Shown in pieces: positions 51,538 through 60,558 of a stretch of DNA of 64,000 nt. Numbering within the stretch: the first letter of the stretch is position 1; every line of letters begins with the position of its first letter. A program made the translations under genes and the position numbers. Source of the stretch: Caldifarciminota bacterium (GTDB taxonomy: Bacteria; Hydrothermota; UBA3072). Below the pieces are notes generated by a model that saw only the letters and a list, made by a program, of their open reading frames with translations, made no database searches and had not been told where the DNA came from. Location: positions 1 to 64,000 of the forward strand of contig JAFGHJ010000023.1 in NCBI GenBank assembly GCA_016930175.1, given 5' to 3'.

Positions 51538-52068
51538 ATGGAAGATGCGATTTTGATTAAAAAATGTAAGAATGGCGATATGGGAGCCTATGAGGAGCTT
51601 GTTAAAAAATATATGAAGAAAGCTTACAACGTGGCGCTGTATTACACAAAGAATCCGGCTGACGCATGGGACATTTCTCAACAGGGATTTGTAAACGCCT
51701 GGAAAGGAATAAAGAGATTCGATACAGGCAGTCCTTTCTTTCCGTGGCTTTATGCTATAATTAAAAACGAAGCGTTAACGAAATTCAAGAAAGAAAAGAA
51801 GGAAGAAGAGAAAAGAGAAAGCCGTTTGCCCCTTAGAAGTATTGTTTCTCCGGAAGAAAGTTTGGAAAAAGAAGAAAAAGTTGTAAAATTACAGAAAGCT
51901 CTTTCAAAATTGGATAAAGAAAAAAAGGAAATTATATATCTCAGGCATTACGCAGATATGAGCTATAAAGAAATATCGGAAGCTCTGGGGCTTCCTCCCG
52001 GAACGATAATGTCCAGGCTTTACTATGCGAGAAAAGCTTTGCAGAGGGAGTATATGAAGAATGAATAG
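51538..52068 (+). CDS. ECF-type RNA polymerase sigma factor
   Basis: This 176-residue protein has region 2 (about residues 10-80: YEELVKKYMKKAYNVA, DAWDISQQGFVNAWKGI) and region 4 (about 115-170: LRHYADMSYKEISEALGLPPGTIMSRLYYARKAL), joined by a charged linker without region 3, as in RpoE-like factors. It would redirect polymerase to a small regulon. The next gene, overlapping by 8 bases, is a two-helix membrane protein in the place of an anti-sigma factor. Confidence 0.95.
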   Translation: MEDAILIKKCKNGDMGAYEELVKKYMKKAYNVALYYTKNPADAWDISQQGFVNAWKGIKRFDTGSPFFPWLYAIIKNEALTKFKKEKKEEEKRESRLPLRSIVSPEESLEKEEKVVKLQKALSKLDKEKKEIIYLRHYADMSYKEISEALGLPPGTIMSRLYYARKALQREYMKNE

Positions 52069-52501
52069 AGAAGAGGAACTTAAAAATAAGTATTTCGACG
52101 GAGTTTTATCCGAAAAAGAAAAAAAAGAACTTAAAAAAATAATTTCTAAGGATAAAAAAACAGCAAAAGAACTGAAAGAAATGGATAAATTAAAGGAGGT
52201 GATAGATATGTTGGAACCGGTTGACCCTGAAAAGGAATGGGAAAAATATTGGAGTTCTCTTTACAATAAACTGGAAAGAGGAATAGGATGGATTATATTT
52301 TCGATCGGAGCTATCTTAACCATCACCTTTTTCGGTTTTCAGTTTATAAAAGAATTGATCCGCGACCCACATATTGCACTCTTCGCAAAAATAGGACTTA
52401 TTGCGTTAATATCAGGTCTTGCAATCCTTTTCGTTTCGGTTGTAAGAGAAAGGCTAACTCTGTCAAAAACTGATAAATATTCAAAGGAGGTTGAAAGATG
52501 A
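52061..52501 (+). CDS. membrane protein, probable anti-sigma factor partner
   Basis: This 146-residue protein has a highly charged cytoplasmic N-terminus of about 70 residues (LKNKYFDGVLSEKEKKELKK) and two membrane helices at about residues 73-95 and 104-125. The N-terminal helix-rich DGxLSxEE phrase is typical of zf-HC2-like anti-sigma domains, but there are no Cys, so no zinc is bound. The role is inferred from position directly after the ECF factor (8-base overlap). It overlaps the YbjQ-like gene by 4 bases. Confidence 0.65.
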   Translation: MNREEELKNKYFDGVLSEKEKKELKKIISKDKKTAKELKEMDKLKEVIDMLEPVDPEKEWEKYWSSLYNKLERGIGWIIFSIGAILTITFFGFQFIKELIRDPHIALFAKIGLIALISGLAILFVSVVRERLTLSKTDKYSKEVER

Positions 52502-52818
52502 TACTCTCCACCACTGACGAAATTGCGGGTAAGGAGATAACCGAGGTTTTAGGATTGGTTAGAGGAAATACGATTCGTTGCAGACATATTGGAAAAGACA
52601 TTATGGCAGGATTTAAAAACCTGGTTGGGGGAGAAATTACTGATTACACAAAGATGCTCGCCGAGTCGAGGGAGCAGTCTCTTGACAGAATGGTGGAAAA
52701 TGCTAAAGAGTTGGGAGCCGACGCTATAGTAGGAATACGCTTTACAACCTCCTCCGTTATGCAGGCTGCGGCAGAACTTCTTGTCTATGGTACTGCAGTA
52801 AGGATTAGAGACAAATAA
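52498..52818 (+). CDS. YbjQ/UPF0145 family protein
   Basis: This 106-residue protein matches the heavy-metal-binding-like YbjQ family: VLGLVRGNTIRCRHIGKDIMAG, GGEITDYTKMLAESRE, LGADAIVGIRF and a final YGTAVRI. The family forms pentamers and has no settled function. The gene overlaps the membrane protein by four bases and so belongs to the ECF sigma operon, perhaps as a regulated product. Confidence 0.9.
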   Translation: MILSTTDEIAGKEITEVLGLVRGNTIRCRHIGKDIMAGFKNLVGGEITDYTKMLAESREQSLDRMVENAKELGADAIVGIRFTTSSVMQAAAELLVYGTAVRIRDK

Positions 52819-52824
52819 TTGGTT

Positions 52825-52920
52825 GTTAATAATTATGAATTATAAATTTTGAATTTTGAATTAAGACGATAAATTCTCTGTGCTCTCTGTGAGTTCTTTT
52901 CTCTGTTCTCTGTGGTTAAT
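52825..52920. repeat. intergenic repeats (AATTTTGAATT and CTCTGTG types)
   Basis: An AATTATAAATTTTGAATTTTGAATT-type stretch at about 52838-52862 is followed by two minus-oriented CACAGAG-family units (about 52874-52916) closely matching the blocks at 44834-44881. Confidence 0.6.
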
Positions 52921-52952
52921 TGGGGAGGAGGGGTGGGGTTAAGTTTTTTCCC

Positions 52953-52981
52953 TTGACTATTTGCTCGAATATTCCTATTTT
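52953..52981 (+). promoter_or_regulatory. putative promoter of the GGDEF gene
   Basis: TTGACT (52953-52958) and TATTTT (52976-52981) are 17 bases apart, followed by a GAGG ribosome site and the ATG at 53006. Confidence 0.4.
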
Positions 52982-53005
52982 TCTTATTGAGGAAATCATA
53001 AATCC

Positions 53006-54286
53006 ATGCGTAAAGAAGCAGATAAAGAACTTTACGATGAATCTTCCATAAATGGTCATAAATATGAAGGCAAATGGGGTATGGTGGTGTTTGTTCTTGG
53101 TGTTGTGCTGCTGTCGTGCGGCTTCTGGCTTTCCGGACTCCTACCGCAGAGATTTAATCCTTCGGCGTTCACAAAGCTATTTTCGTTTATAGGTATTCTT
53201 ACCGGTGCGGGAGCCATCTCGGTCGGGTATTTTTCTTATCCCAGAATACATAATTTGAAAGTCTTTCTTTCGGGTCATGTTACGGGCATTTCTTCTCTTG
53301 CTTTTTGTTTTTTTAGTTCCGCAGGAATATTTTCACTTCCGGCATCAAAGAGTTTTATTCCGGGAATCTATCTTTTGATGATTGCCGGAATACTGACAAG
53401 TGCATTGTTGCCTACATTTTTGAAGTATAGGTGGACTAAGCGAATTACGATTTCGGTACTCCTTATCGACGTAATTTTTCTCTTTATTTTCTGGAAAACA
53501 CCTTTTGAAATGGCTTCCATGGAAGCTTTTCGTAAATACAGTTATAGTTTATGGCTAACCCTTCTCCCCGGCGTAATTGCATTAGCGACTCTGGTTCTTT
53601 CCGTATTCGTATTGAAGCGCCAATTTTTTCTGGGAGGAGTGATGGGAGGAATGGCAGTATTTTTCGGAGGAGGCTGGTACTTTGGTAACATAAGAACAGA
53701 GATTTTGCTTTTTGATTCTTACGTATTTGCTGTAGCTCCCTTTTTCTTCGTAATAGGAGTTTTTATACACTGGCTGGCAAGAATGGAACACAGAGCGTCC
53801 TACGATCCTCTGCTTCGAGTTTATAACCGCAGTTACTGCGAGCGTATTCTTGACGAACAAACAAAAGTCGATACGAACCCTCCTTTTGGAATAGCCATAG
53901 TAGATATAGATCGTTTCAAAAATGTAAACGATAAATACGGTCACAGAGCCGGAGACGAAGTTTTGCTCCAGCTGGCCCGGATATTGACAAATGAGGTGGT
54001 TCCCGACGGTATAGTCTGCCGCTACGGCGGAGAAGAGTTTGTCATTTTCTTTCCTCGTCAGAGCAGCACAAAAATAAAGATGATGATGGAATTAATCAGA
54101 AAGAAAGTAAAGAGAACTTCCGTAAAAGCGGGGAAGAAAAGAATAAGGATTTCAATTTCTGCAGGAATTTCACATCGCCAGGACTGCAGTCTGACTTTAC
54201 ACAAAGTCTTTAGAATGGCAGATAAAGCCCTTTACAGAGCAAAAAGAGAGGGCAGAAACCAGGTCAGGTTTAGTAAAACGGAATAG
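53006..54286 (+). CDS. membrane diguanylate cyclase (GGDEF domain)
   Basis: GGDEF proteins make cyclic di-GMP, which governs motility and surface attachment. The 426-residue protein has about seven to eight membrane helices (residues 25-260) forming a MASE-like sensor, then a GGDEF domain (about 270-425) with IAIVDIDRFKNVNDKYGHRAGD and the active-site variant GGEEF, which is competent in many enzymes. The inhibitory I-site RxxD is not intact (VVPD in that place), so product inhibition may be weak. The gene stands alone. Type IV pili in the same window are a plausible target. Confidence 0.92.
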   Translation: MRKEADKELYDESSINGHKYEGKWGMVVFVLGVVLLSCGFWLSGLLPQRFNPSAFTKLFSFIGILTGAGAISVGYFSYPRIHNLKVFLSGHVTGISSLAFCFFSSAGIFSLPASKSFIPGIYLLMIAGILTSALLPTFLKYRWTKRITISVLLIDVIFLFIFWKTPFEMASMEAFRKYSYSLWLTLLPGVIALATLVLSVFVLKRQFFLGGVMGGMAVFFGGGWYFGNIRTEILLFDSYVFAVAPFFFVIGVFIHWLARMEHRASYDPLLRVYNRSYCERILDEQTKVDTNPPFGIAIVDIDRFKNVNDKYGHRAGDEVLLQLARILTNEVVPDGIVCRYGGEEFVIFFPRQSSTKIKMMMELIRKKVKRTSVKAGKKRIRISISAGISHRQDCSLTLHKVFRMADKALYRAKREGRNQVRFSKTE

Positions 54287-54510
54287 ATACCAAAAAATTA
54301 ATCTCAAACAAAGCCACAAAGAACGCAAAGAAAGGATTTAGAAGTTGGAAGTTATGAGTTAGGATAAAACAGCAAATAAAAGATCCTATTAAATCTGCGT
54401 TTATCTGTATCTTAACTTTGGGGTTTGGGATTTTGGATTTAGTTAAAATAACAAAAAATTTCTGTGCTCTCTATGAGTCTGTATTTCTCTGTGTTCTCTG
54501 TGGTAAAAAT
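54287..54510. repeat. gene-free gap with four repeat families
   Basis: In order: a CAAAGCCACAAAGAACGCAAAG-type block (about 54307-54327), a GAAGTTGGAAGTTATGAGTTAG run (about 54341-54362), AAATCTGCGTTTATCTG (about 54391-54407), GGGGTTTGGGATTTTGGATT (about 54419-54438) and two minus-oriented CTCTGTG-type units (about 54463-54504). Confidence 0.6.
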
Positions 54511-54530
54511 ATGGTGAGGTAGTGGGGCTC

Positions 54531-54558
54531 TTGACACTTACAAATGATTAACTATATT
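54531..54558 (+). promoter_or_regulatory. promoter of tRNA-Leu
   Basis: TTGACA (54531-54536) and TATATT (54553-54558) are 16 bases apart, 12 bases before the tRNA. The stop codon of the opposing radical SAM gene lies within the -10 region. Confidence 0.65.
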
Positions 54559-55793
54559 TTGACAAAATCAGCGGAAGTGGCGGAACTGGTAGACGCGCTG
54601 GGTTCAGGGTCCAGTGGTGAATAGCCGTGGGGGTTCGAATCCCCCCTTCCGCAGGTATTTTGAATGTTTTTATCGTAAAAAAGATTAAAATCGGATAGGC
54701 AACACTTTAGTAGCTTTCCATTTCTTATAACCGCTACCGGACAGTATTTGCAATTTACAAGATGCCCATCTTCGCCGATAAAAGGTCCGTTGTCGTAGAC
54801 AATCATTTTGTGTAACAATTTCCTTTTTGGTTTCAAGGCAGGCAGTATAAACTGAACGAATTTATGAAGGCGGAAAGTTGAAATGCTATTGAGAAAAATC
54901 CTTAGTAAAGTTATCGCAGTATTCTGTTTTGTTTTTTGTATATAATGACCTGATATAATACGTGCAATTTTCATCAGCAATAAATCCGTGTAATTTGATT
55001 TTATTTTAAATAAAGAATATTTATTATCATGATAAACAACAGGTATGAAATAATTTATAGCTACAAAATCTTTTCCGTTGGTTGCAGGAAAAAAGGCATA
55101 TGGTTCGATATTATAGTTTTTCTTGTAAAAATCTATAATTTCGTATATTTTATCTTTTTCGCTATCATAATATGGTTTATTTCTTTCGTTTTTTTGTATT
55201 CTAATGACTTTTGAAGATAGCTGTTTTAGATCCTGGCCTTTAGATAGAAAAAGGAATGTTATCTCCGGAGATTCGAAAAAGAATTGATTGTATTTTGCTA
55301 GGGTTTCTTTATCTTCATTGTTTAGAGTCATGGAAACAGATACATCGATACCGTATGAGTAGGCCATTATCGTTAATTCTTTAAGTCGCATCTTAACGTC
55401 TTCGAATTTTGGTTTTTCCGGTAGATCGGGTCTTTTCTGCCAAGGGTCAACGTGAAACATAATGTAATCCAGATTGGACTTTTTTAATTTTCTTAAATAG
55501 GTATTGTTTATAAGAACCCCGTTTGTAAGTAAAAAAGCATTTAAACCATATTCCTTAATGATTTCTACGATTTTGCATAGTTCCGGATGTAGAGTTGGTT
55601 CTCCGCCTGAGATAGATACAGTATGTAAATTACGTTTTTTCATTGCTGTTTCGATATCTTTCCGTATCTGAGCCAGGCTCTTCATATTTTTAGCTTTTTT
55701 CTTATAACAAACCCTGCATTCGATATTGCAGGCGTCCGTAACTTCCAGCATAACTCCTGGGGAAGTTATGTTATCCCATGGCATTTTTATCAT
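54552..55793 (-). CDS. radical SAM protein with C-terminal Cys cluster; tail antisense to tRNA-Leu
   Basis: This 413-residue protein has the radical SAM motif Cys22-x3-Cys26-x2-Cys29 (CNIECRVCY) and the SAM-ribose phrase SISGGEPTLHPEL. Its C-terminal group CKYCPVAVIRNGKLLKCC looks like an auxiliary-cluster (SPASM-like) region. The last 34 residues (beginning CGRGDSNPHG) are a translation of the complement of tRNA-Leu, so the natural end of the gene is probably near residue 380. This suggests the 3' end was altered by a rearrangement at the tRNA. It overlaps the GH3 gene by four bases as the last gene of the six-gene operon. The substrate is unknown; a small molecule or peptide modification is possible. 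Confidence 0.8.
   Translation of the reverse strand: MIKMPWDNITSPGVMLEVTDACNIECRVCYKKKAKNMKSLAQIRKDIETAMKKRNLHTVSISGGEPTLHPELCKIVEIIKEYGLNAFLLTNGVLINNTYLRKLKKSNLDYIMFHVDPWQKRPDLPEKPKFEDVKMRLKELTIMAYSYGIDVSVSMTLNNEDKETLAKYNQFFFESPEITFLFLSKGQDLKQLSSKVIRIQKNERNKPYYDSEKDKIYEIIDFYKKNYNIEPYAFFPATNGKDFVAINYFIPVVYHDNKYSLFKIKSNYTDLLLMKIARIISGHYIQKTKQNTAITLLRIFLNSISTFRLHKFVQFILPALKPKRKLLHKMIVYDNGPFIGEDGHLVNCKYCPVAVIRNGKLLKCCLSDFNLFYDKNIQNTCGRGDSNPHGYSPLDPEPSASTSSATSADFVKI
54571..54653 (+). tRNA. tRNA-Leu (anticodon CAG)
   Basis: The acceptor GCGGAAG pairs with CTTCCGC. The anticodon loop TTCAGGG gives CAG for CUG codons. A long variable arm (TGGTGAATAGCCGT) marks a class II tRNA, and the T arm has GGTTCGAATCC. 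The discriminator is A, and CCA is not encoded. The gene lies entirely antisense to the 3' end of the radical SAM gene on the minus strand. Confidence 0.97.
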
Positions 55794-57391
55794 TTGTTTA
55801 AACCCCTGGTTAAAGCATCATTTATTCCTATTTTATTGTAAAATATAAATGGTTTTATTACACCGAGTTTTCTCCCCTCGTTTATTAAAAAATTCATGTA
55901 AATCTCTCGCGGGTTTTCTATATGATTTATTAAAACCACTTTTGGTTTGCTCAGTTGCCCTAAGTTCCGAGCGTAGTTATAATGAAAATTTTTTCTCAGA
56001 TTATTTTCGAGAATTTCTTCAAGTCCTTTAATTTTCTCAGATTTAATTTTACCCTTGATATATAGGATATAATTAAAATTCTTGTTATCGCAGGGTGCGA
56101 AGAGTAGAAATTCCGGTCTTATTTTGAGTTTATTTAGAGCGTTTTTGACTGTCTTTCTTACGAAAAATTCGTTCAACTTTTCTCCAAAATAATCTGAAAT
56201 CAGGTCTTGTTTTCCGCAGAATTTAATTAATGGAGTGTTTTTGATTTTTCCTATGGCTTCAACCACGTCGTTAAGTCTATATCGGTATAGCCCTCCTGAA
56301 GTTGTCATTACTACTGAATAATGCTTACCCCTTTTTATATTTCCCAGCGTCAAAATCTCTCCATTGGCTAAATCTATAAATTCATAGAAATGCGACCTGA
56401 CAGCCAGTACGGAGCCGGGAAAACCTGTAAAAGGAATAGATACTATACCTTCTGTTGCAAGCAATCCTTTACCCTGTATTTCTACTCCGGGAAAATTTTC
56501 CCTTATCTCAGTTATAAACATTTCCGAGGGACCATCTGCCCAGCAACTTATAAGGTTCAGTTTTTCCCATATTTTGGAAAAATCTATTTTGTTTTTATCT
56601 TTTGCTTCTTTGAGTTCCTTAACGCGTGAAGGGGATGGAGTTAGGATTAAAGGAAAATCGGTGCCTTCTTCGATTTCTTTTAAAATTTTATCCCAAAAAA
56701 GTTTTACTTTTTCTATAAGTATTAATAAAAACGTTGGACTCCAGACTGAAATCAGTGTTAAATTTTTCTCTCGTAAGAGATATAGGGCAGTTAAATACAG
56801 AAATTCTTCTATGTTATCTATCTTACCAAGTTTTGAAGGTACAGCCATAGTTTTTTCCAATAGTCTTCCAATTATTCCAAAATATTCGGTATCTTCTTTA
56901 AACCCAATAGGAATTTTGCTTCCGTCTTTTTCGGGAATATTTCCGGGAGGCGTAATCGCCCAATAAGCTTTTCCATTCAGAAGGTTAGGTCTGTTAAGGT
57001 AAAGATTAGCCAGCCATGGATAAATACCTTTTTTATATTCTTTTTCCAGTCCTTTTGTATATGGTATTAATTTGGAACCTGAAGAGGAACCGCCTGTCGG
57101 TTCGAGAAGATTTATTTTTTCTTCTGTGAGTACTTTCTGCTCCCCGTTCATTGCTTTTCTTATATACTTAGTATAATCTTCATAATCGCTGAGAGGTACT
57201 TCTTTCCGAAAATTTTTAATAGACTTGATGCTTCTGAAATTATATTTTTTTCCGAATTCAGTATCTTCGTTTTTGGTTATAATATTGGAAAGAATTTTTT
57301 TCTGATGATTTTCAGGACAATTAAGCGCTCTAAGAAATCTCGAATATTCAGGTAAAAGATAAATTAACGAAAGAGAATTTATTGCTAACAT
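55790..57391 (-). CDS. GH3-family acyl-adenylating amidosynthetase
   Basis: GH3 enzymes adenylate a carboxylate and transfer it to an amine, as in plant hormone-amino acid conjugation. The 533-residue protein has the ATP-binding motif EPTGGSSSGSKLIPYT (about residues 96-111), a motif II-like GLYRYRLNDVV and a FCGKQDLISDYFGEKLNE motif III region, all typical of GH3. Bacterial members are of unknown function and often sit in biosynthetic clusters. It overlaps the preceding GNAT-like gene by 7 bases and the radical SAM gene by 4. It probably performs the conjugation step of the operon's product. Confidence 0.88.
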   Translation of the reverse strand: MLAINSLSLIYLLPEYSRFLRALNCPENHQKKILSNIITKNEDTEFGKKYNFRSIKSIKNFRKEVPLSDYEDYTKYIRKAMNGEQKVLTEEKINLLEPTGGSSSGSKLIPYTKGLEKEYKKGIYPWLANLYLNRPNLLNGKAYWAITPPGNIPEKDGSKIPIGFKEDTEYFGIIGRLLEKTMAVPSKLGKIDNIEEFLYLTALYLLREKNLTLISVWSPTFLLILIEKVKLFWDKILKEIEEGTDFPLILTPSPSRVKELKEAKDKNKIDFSKIWEKLNLISCWADGPSEMFITEIRENFPGVEIQGKGLLATEGIVSIPFTGFPGSVLAVRSHFYEFIDLANGEILTLGNIKRGKHYSVVMTTSGGLYRYRLNDVVEAIGKIKNTPLIKFCGKQDLISDYFGEKLNEFFVRKTVKNALNKLKIRPEFLLFAPCDNKNFNYILYIKGKIKSEKIKGLEEILENNLRKNFHYNYARNLGQLSKPKVVLINHIENPREIYMNFLINEGRKLGVIKPFIFYNKIGINDALTRGLNK

Positions 57392-58092
57392 CCTGTTATT
57401 CGGTAAAAAATAGGTTTGAAATTCTCTTTTTTAATTTCAGTTATGCAAGCGAGTTCATCGCCTTTCGTATATCCTGGATTGCTTCTTAGAAAATATTTAA
57501 TGTGAGGATTGGTAAGTCTGTTCAAAGGAATAGTTGCATGTTTTACTTTTAAAAAATTTTTGTTCCGAGGGATAATTACACCTTTTTCCTTATTATAAGC
57601 TTTCCCGAACTTTTCATACGCTAATACATCTATTATTTTTTTCTCAAAAACGGGCGTTTCTCTATCATACCTTGGATAATAATCTTCAAATATCAATGGA
57701 AGAAATCTGTATGTTCTAAAACCCATTGATATAAGAAACCAGTAGAATTTTACCCCTTTTTCCATATTATTGTATATATATCTCCCAAAATGCTTCATTA
57801 AATCTAATTCATTTCTGTAAGAACTGTCTACTATTGTATCACCGGAAAAAACAGCTTTAATTTTTGTACCATCGACTGTAACTCTCATCGTTTTTAAAGT
57901 AGAAAATCCTTTTATTTTTTTTGTACCATTCGCAAAAAGAAGGATAATTTTTTCTTTTTCGTTAAGATCACTGAAGAAGGTTTTTTCTTCTACAACAAAG
58001 TATCTGGTAAATAGAGAGTACATCTGTTTTTTGTAATCTCCGGAAAGCTCTTTTATATCTATAATCCTGCCGGTTATTTTTTTATCTTTCAT
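57385..58092 (-). CDS. GNAT-like protein of unknown function
   Basis: This 235-residue protein has a GNAT-type core with KIKAVFSGDTIVDSSYRNELDLMKHFG, equivalent to the strand-4/acyl-CoA-binding helix region, although the usual RGxGxG/A pyrophosphate loop is replaced by SSYRNEL. The C-terminal part (about residues 130-235) is basic and unrecognised. Related folds include N-acyl amino acid synthases and AHL-synthase-like proteins, so transfer of a fatty acyl chain from ACP is a possible role, which is speculation. It overlaps the neighbours by 4 and 7 bases. Confidence 0.6.
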   Translation of the reverse strand: MKDKKITGRIIDIKELSGDYKKQMYSLFTRYFVVEEKTFFSDLNEKEKIILLFANGTKKIKGFSTLKTMRVTVDGTKIKAVFSGDTIVDSSYRNELDLMKHFGRYIYNNMEKGVKFYWFLISMGFRTYRFLPLIFEDYYPRYDRETPVFEKKIIDVLAYEKFGKAYNKEKGVIIPRNKNFLKVKHATIPLNRLTNPHIKYFLRSNPGYTKGDELACITEIKKENFKPIFYRITGC

Positions 58093-59237
58093 AAGGTTGC
58101 GACCTCCATATAAGGAGTTCTATTGTCCAGGTTGTTATAAAATTCTTCCCCGTCTTCCCAGTGTACTAAGAATATTCTGCTTCTCAGTTTAAAAGCCGGA
58201 TATTTAAGCATAATCGAATTTAAGGAATCTTCGGAGTGGAGTCCGACAATCATATATTTATATCCTCTTTTTTTACCTTCTTCTCTCAATTTTTCGAGTA
58301 AAGCTCCGAAAACATGAGGATTGTTGTTTTTAGCGGCAATCGATGAAGCAAAGAAATAGTTCAAAGTTGTTTCTTCCGGAGGTAAAAGGGGCATATCCTT
58401 CAAGAAGGCATTCAGGTTCCATAAAGGTCTCATGATTTTCATTGATGTGCTGTATCCCGAAACAACATCCTGCTTGAAAGAAGTCTGATCCCACATCCCT
58501 ATGGTTCCTATTATTTCGTCTCCTTTTAATGCTACAAAAATATCCTCTACATTTAAATTTCTTAGAATTCCTCGATCATTCAAGAAATCTTCTGCTTTAT
58601 ATACGGGGTAGAACTGTTTTTTCCTGGCTTCTTTATCAATAAAGGATATGATCTTTTCGAGTATGTCTTTATCGGCTTTTTTTATCTTTATATCCGGATA
58701 ATTTACTCTTCTTTTTTTGAGCCCTATCGCGTAGGATGTATAAGCGCCGTAGTCTTTATAGGGAGGTAGGGGTCCTCTGCCGGAGGTCAGAATTTTAATA
58801 GCGAGATGATTGTCTTCGAGAATACTGGTGAGATAGAGTTTTGCTTTACTATCACTGTGAAGTTCCTTGAAAAATTTGTAGGCTCTTCCGATAAGTATTC
58901 CGCCTCTGTAATTCTTATCGAGTCGTAAGTTACTCAAGTATCCAACATTAGTTTTTGAACCGTTGACGAACATCTCTCTTATTGACCTGATACCAAAACC
59001 TATGATTTTATTTTTCTTAAGATCCCGACCTAAAGCGACCTGGACTTTTTTCCCTTCTATATCGAGGCTTTCAAAGAAATCGGGTTCTCTCTGGAAGGAA
59101 ATTTTGAGTTTACCTTCCATATAATTGTCTCTAAGGAGTCTTCTTAAAGATTCCTCATCGTTCCTGTTCGCCATTTCTATAATAAATCTCTTTGGCGTTT
59201 GTAGCTTCTTACTTTTATTTAGCGTTTTCATAATCAT
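58089..59237 (-). CDS. tandem GNAT-type acyltransferase
   Basis: This 382-residue protein has two GNAT-like halves. Half one (about residues 18-170) has VGYLSNLRLDKNYRGGILIGRAYKFF-type strand-loop-helix sequence, a good acyl-CoA binding loop. Half two (about 180-370) has DIFVALKGDEIIGTIGMWD and LLEKLREEGKKRGYKYMIVG. Double-GNAT proteins include mycothiol synthase, where one half is often inactive. The start lies 23 bases inside the upstream radical SAM gene, and the stop overlaps the next gene by four. The acyl donor and acceptor are unknown. Confidence 0.72.
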   Translation of the reverse strand: MIMKTLNKSKKLQTPKRFIIEMANRNDEESLRRLLRDNYMEGKLKISFQREPDFFESLDIEGKKVQVALGRDLKKNKIIGFGIRSIREMFVNGSKTNVGYLSNLRLDKNYRGGILIGRAYKFFKELHSDSKAKLYLTSILEDNHLAIKILTSGRGPLPPYKDYGAYTSYAIGLKKRRVNYPDIKIKKADKDILEKIISFIDKEARKKQFYPVYKAEDFLNDRGILRNLNVEDIFVALKGDEIIGTIGMWDQTSFKQDVVSGYSTSMKIMRPLWNLNAFLKDMPLLPPEETTLNYFFASSIAAKNNNPHVFGALLEKLREEGKKRGYKYMIVGLHSEDSLNSIMLKYPAFKLRSRIFLVHWEDGEEFYNNLDNRTPYMEVATL

Positions 59238-60558
59238 CTAAACCTTCTCCTAATGGTATTCTCATTTTTTTGTTGACTTCTTTTTCGGCTAAGAGATTTT
59301 GTATTAGATATATGAGAGCGATAACAGGAGATTGAAGGTTTCCTCTGAAGTTAGAAGCTCTTTTAAGAATGGAGGGCAGAGAATAGAATCGTTTTCTAGA
59401 TTGTTCGCAAATTTTCGCCAACTCTTCAGGTTCATGGTGGTAAGGTTTAAACGCGTAATCACCGTATCTGTAGTTGTCAGAAAGCCACCATTTTTTCTTT
59501 AGTAATCTACCTTCTTCTTCTAATCTTTTGTAAGCGCTGGTTCCGGGGAAGGGAAGTAAGTGATTGAAAGCGGCAAGTAGGAATTTGCTTTTTTCCGCAA
59601 ATTTAAAGGTTCTTTCTATCGTTTCTGTGGTATCGTTTTCGTACCCGACTAAAAAGGTCGCGTAGATACCAATTCCGTGTTTATATATCTTTTTTATTAA
59701 ATCTTCATATTTTCCAATATTCTGGTTCCAGGATTTATTCATTTTTTCAAGGTTTTGCTTATTGATCGATTCGAAACCGATTAACACTCCTACGCAGCCG
59801 CTTTTTTTCATAATCGTAAGCAATTTTTCGTCGAGAGCGATTTGAAGAGATGCCTGTCCGACCCATTTAATTTTAAGGGGAGTGATTGCTTTAAATAGTT
59901 GTTTAGCTCTTTTAGTATCAGCTACTAAATTGTCGTCGATAAAAAAGAACCTCTTTCCCTTAATGTTCTGTATCTCTTTTGTTATATCTTCAATGGGTCT
60001 AGTTTTATATGTGCTTGAATAAAACTCGGAAATCGAACAAAATTCACAAGAAAAAGGACATCCTCTCGCCGATTCGATAAGGTTGAGTTTTACGTAATTT
60101 TTCCCTGCGAAAACACTTCTGTCAGGGAAAAAACCCGCAAAAGAAGTAAGTGGCTCTTTATAATACTTCTTGAGTTTTTTTGATTTTGTGTCTTCAAGTA
60201 TCTGGTTCCATACATTTTCAGCTTCACCTATAACCACTGCGTCAGCATATTCACCTGCCTCCTCCGGGAGAAGAGTCGGATGGTATCCTCCCACTACCAC
60301 AGGTATTCCTCTCTTTCTGAATTGTGAGGATATGTAGTATGCTCTCCGGGCTGTATATGTTTCTACCGTAATACCTACAAGATCACAATCTTCATCATAG
60401 GGTATTTGTTCGAGCCTGTCATCATAAAAAGCTATTTCGACATCATCGGGTGTTAAAGACGCGAGTTGAGCAATTATCAGGGGTTCCATTTGCCAGGTTC
60501 GCACGTAAGAGGTGTTTTTCTTTTTACCCATTCCGGGCATAATTAATATTATTTTCAT
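59215..60558 (-). CDS. B12-binding-domain radical SAM protein (second copy)
   Basis: I start at 60558 (MKIILIMPGM), where ATG overlaps the preceding TGA by ATGA. A longer upstream frame would lie within the other gene. The 447-residue protein has a cobalamin-type Rossmann domain (about residues 1-135, with VGITVETYTARRAYYIS and VVVGGYHPTLLPEEA), the radical SAM motif Cys167-x3-Cys171-x2-Cys174 (CPFSCEFC) and the C-terminal DUF4070-like phrase FNHLLPFPGTSAYKRLEEEG. Related enzymes include HpnJ- and BchE-type proteins, which methylate, oxidise or join unactivated carbons. It is a diverged paralogue of the next upstream gene. Confidence 0.88.
   Translation of the reverse strand: MKIILIMPGMGKKKNTSYVRTWQMEPLIIAQLASLTPDDVEIAFYDDRLEQIPYDEDCDLVGITVETYTARRAYYISSQFRKRGIPVVVGGYHPTLLPEEAGEYADAVVIGEAENVWNQILEDTKSKKLKKYYKEPLTSFAGFFPDRSVFAGKNYVKLNLIESARGCPFSCEFCSISEFYSSTYKTRPIEDITKEIQNIKGKRFFFIDDNLVADTKRAKQLFKAITPLKIKWVGQASLQIALDEKLLTIMKKSGCVGVLIGFESINKQNLEKMNKSWNQNIGKYEDLIKKIYKHGIGIYATFLVGYENDTTETIERTFKFAEKSKFLLAAFNHLLPFPGTSAYKRLEEEGRLLKKKWWLSDNYRYGDYAFKPYHHEPEELAKICEQSRKRFYSLPSILKRASNFRGNLQSPVIALIYLIQNLLAEKEVNKKMRIPLGEGLDDYENAK

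Noticed and set aside
55029..56966. Plus-strand frames opposite the GH3 and radical SAM genes
   Set aside because: They are low-complexity mirror frames of AT-rich coding sequence without start signals.
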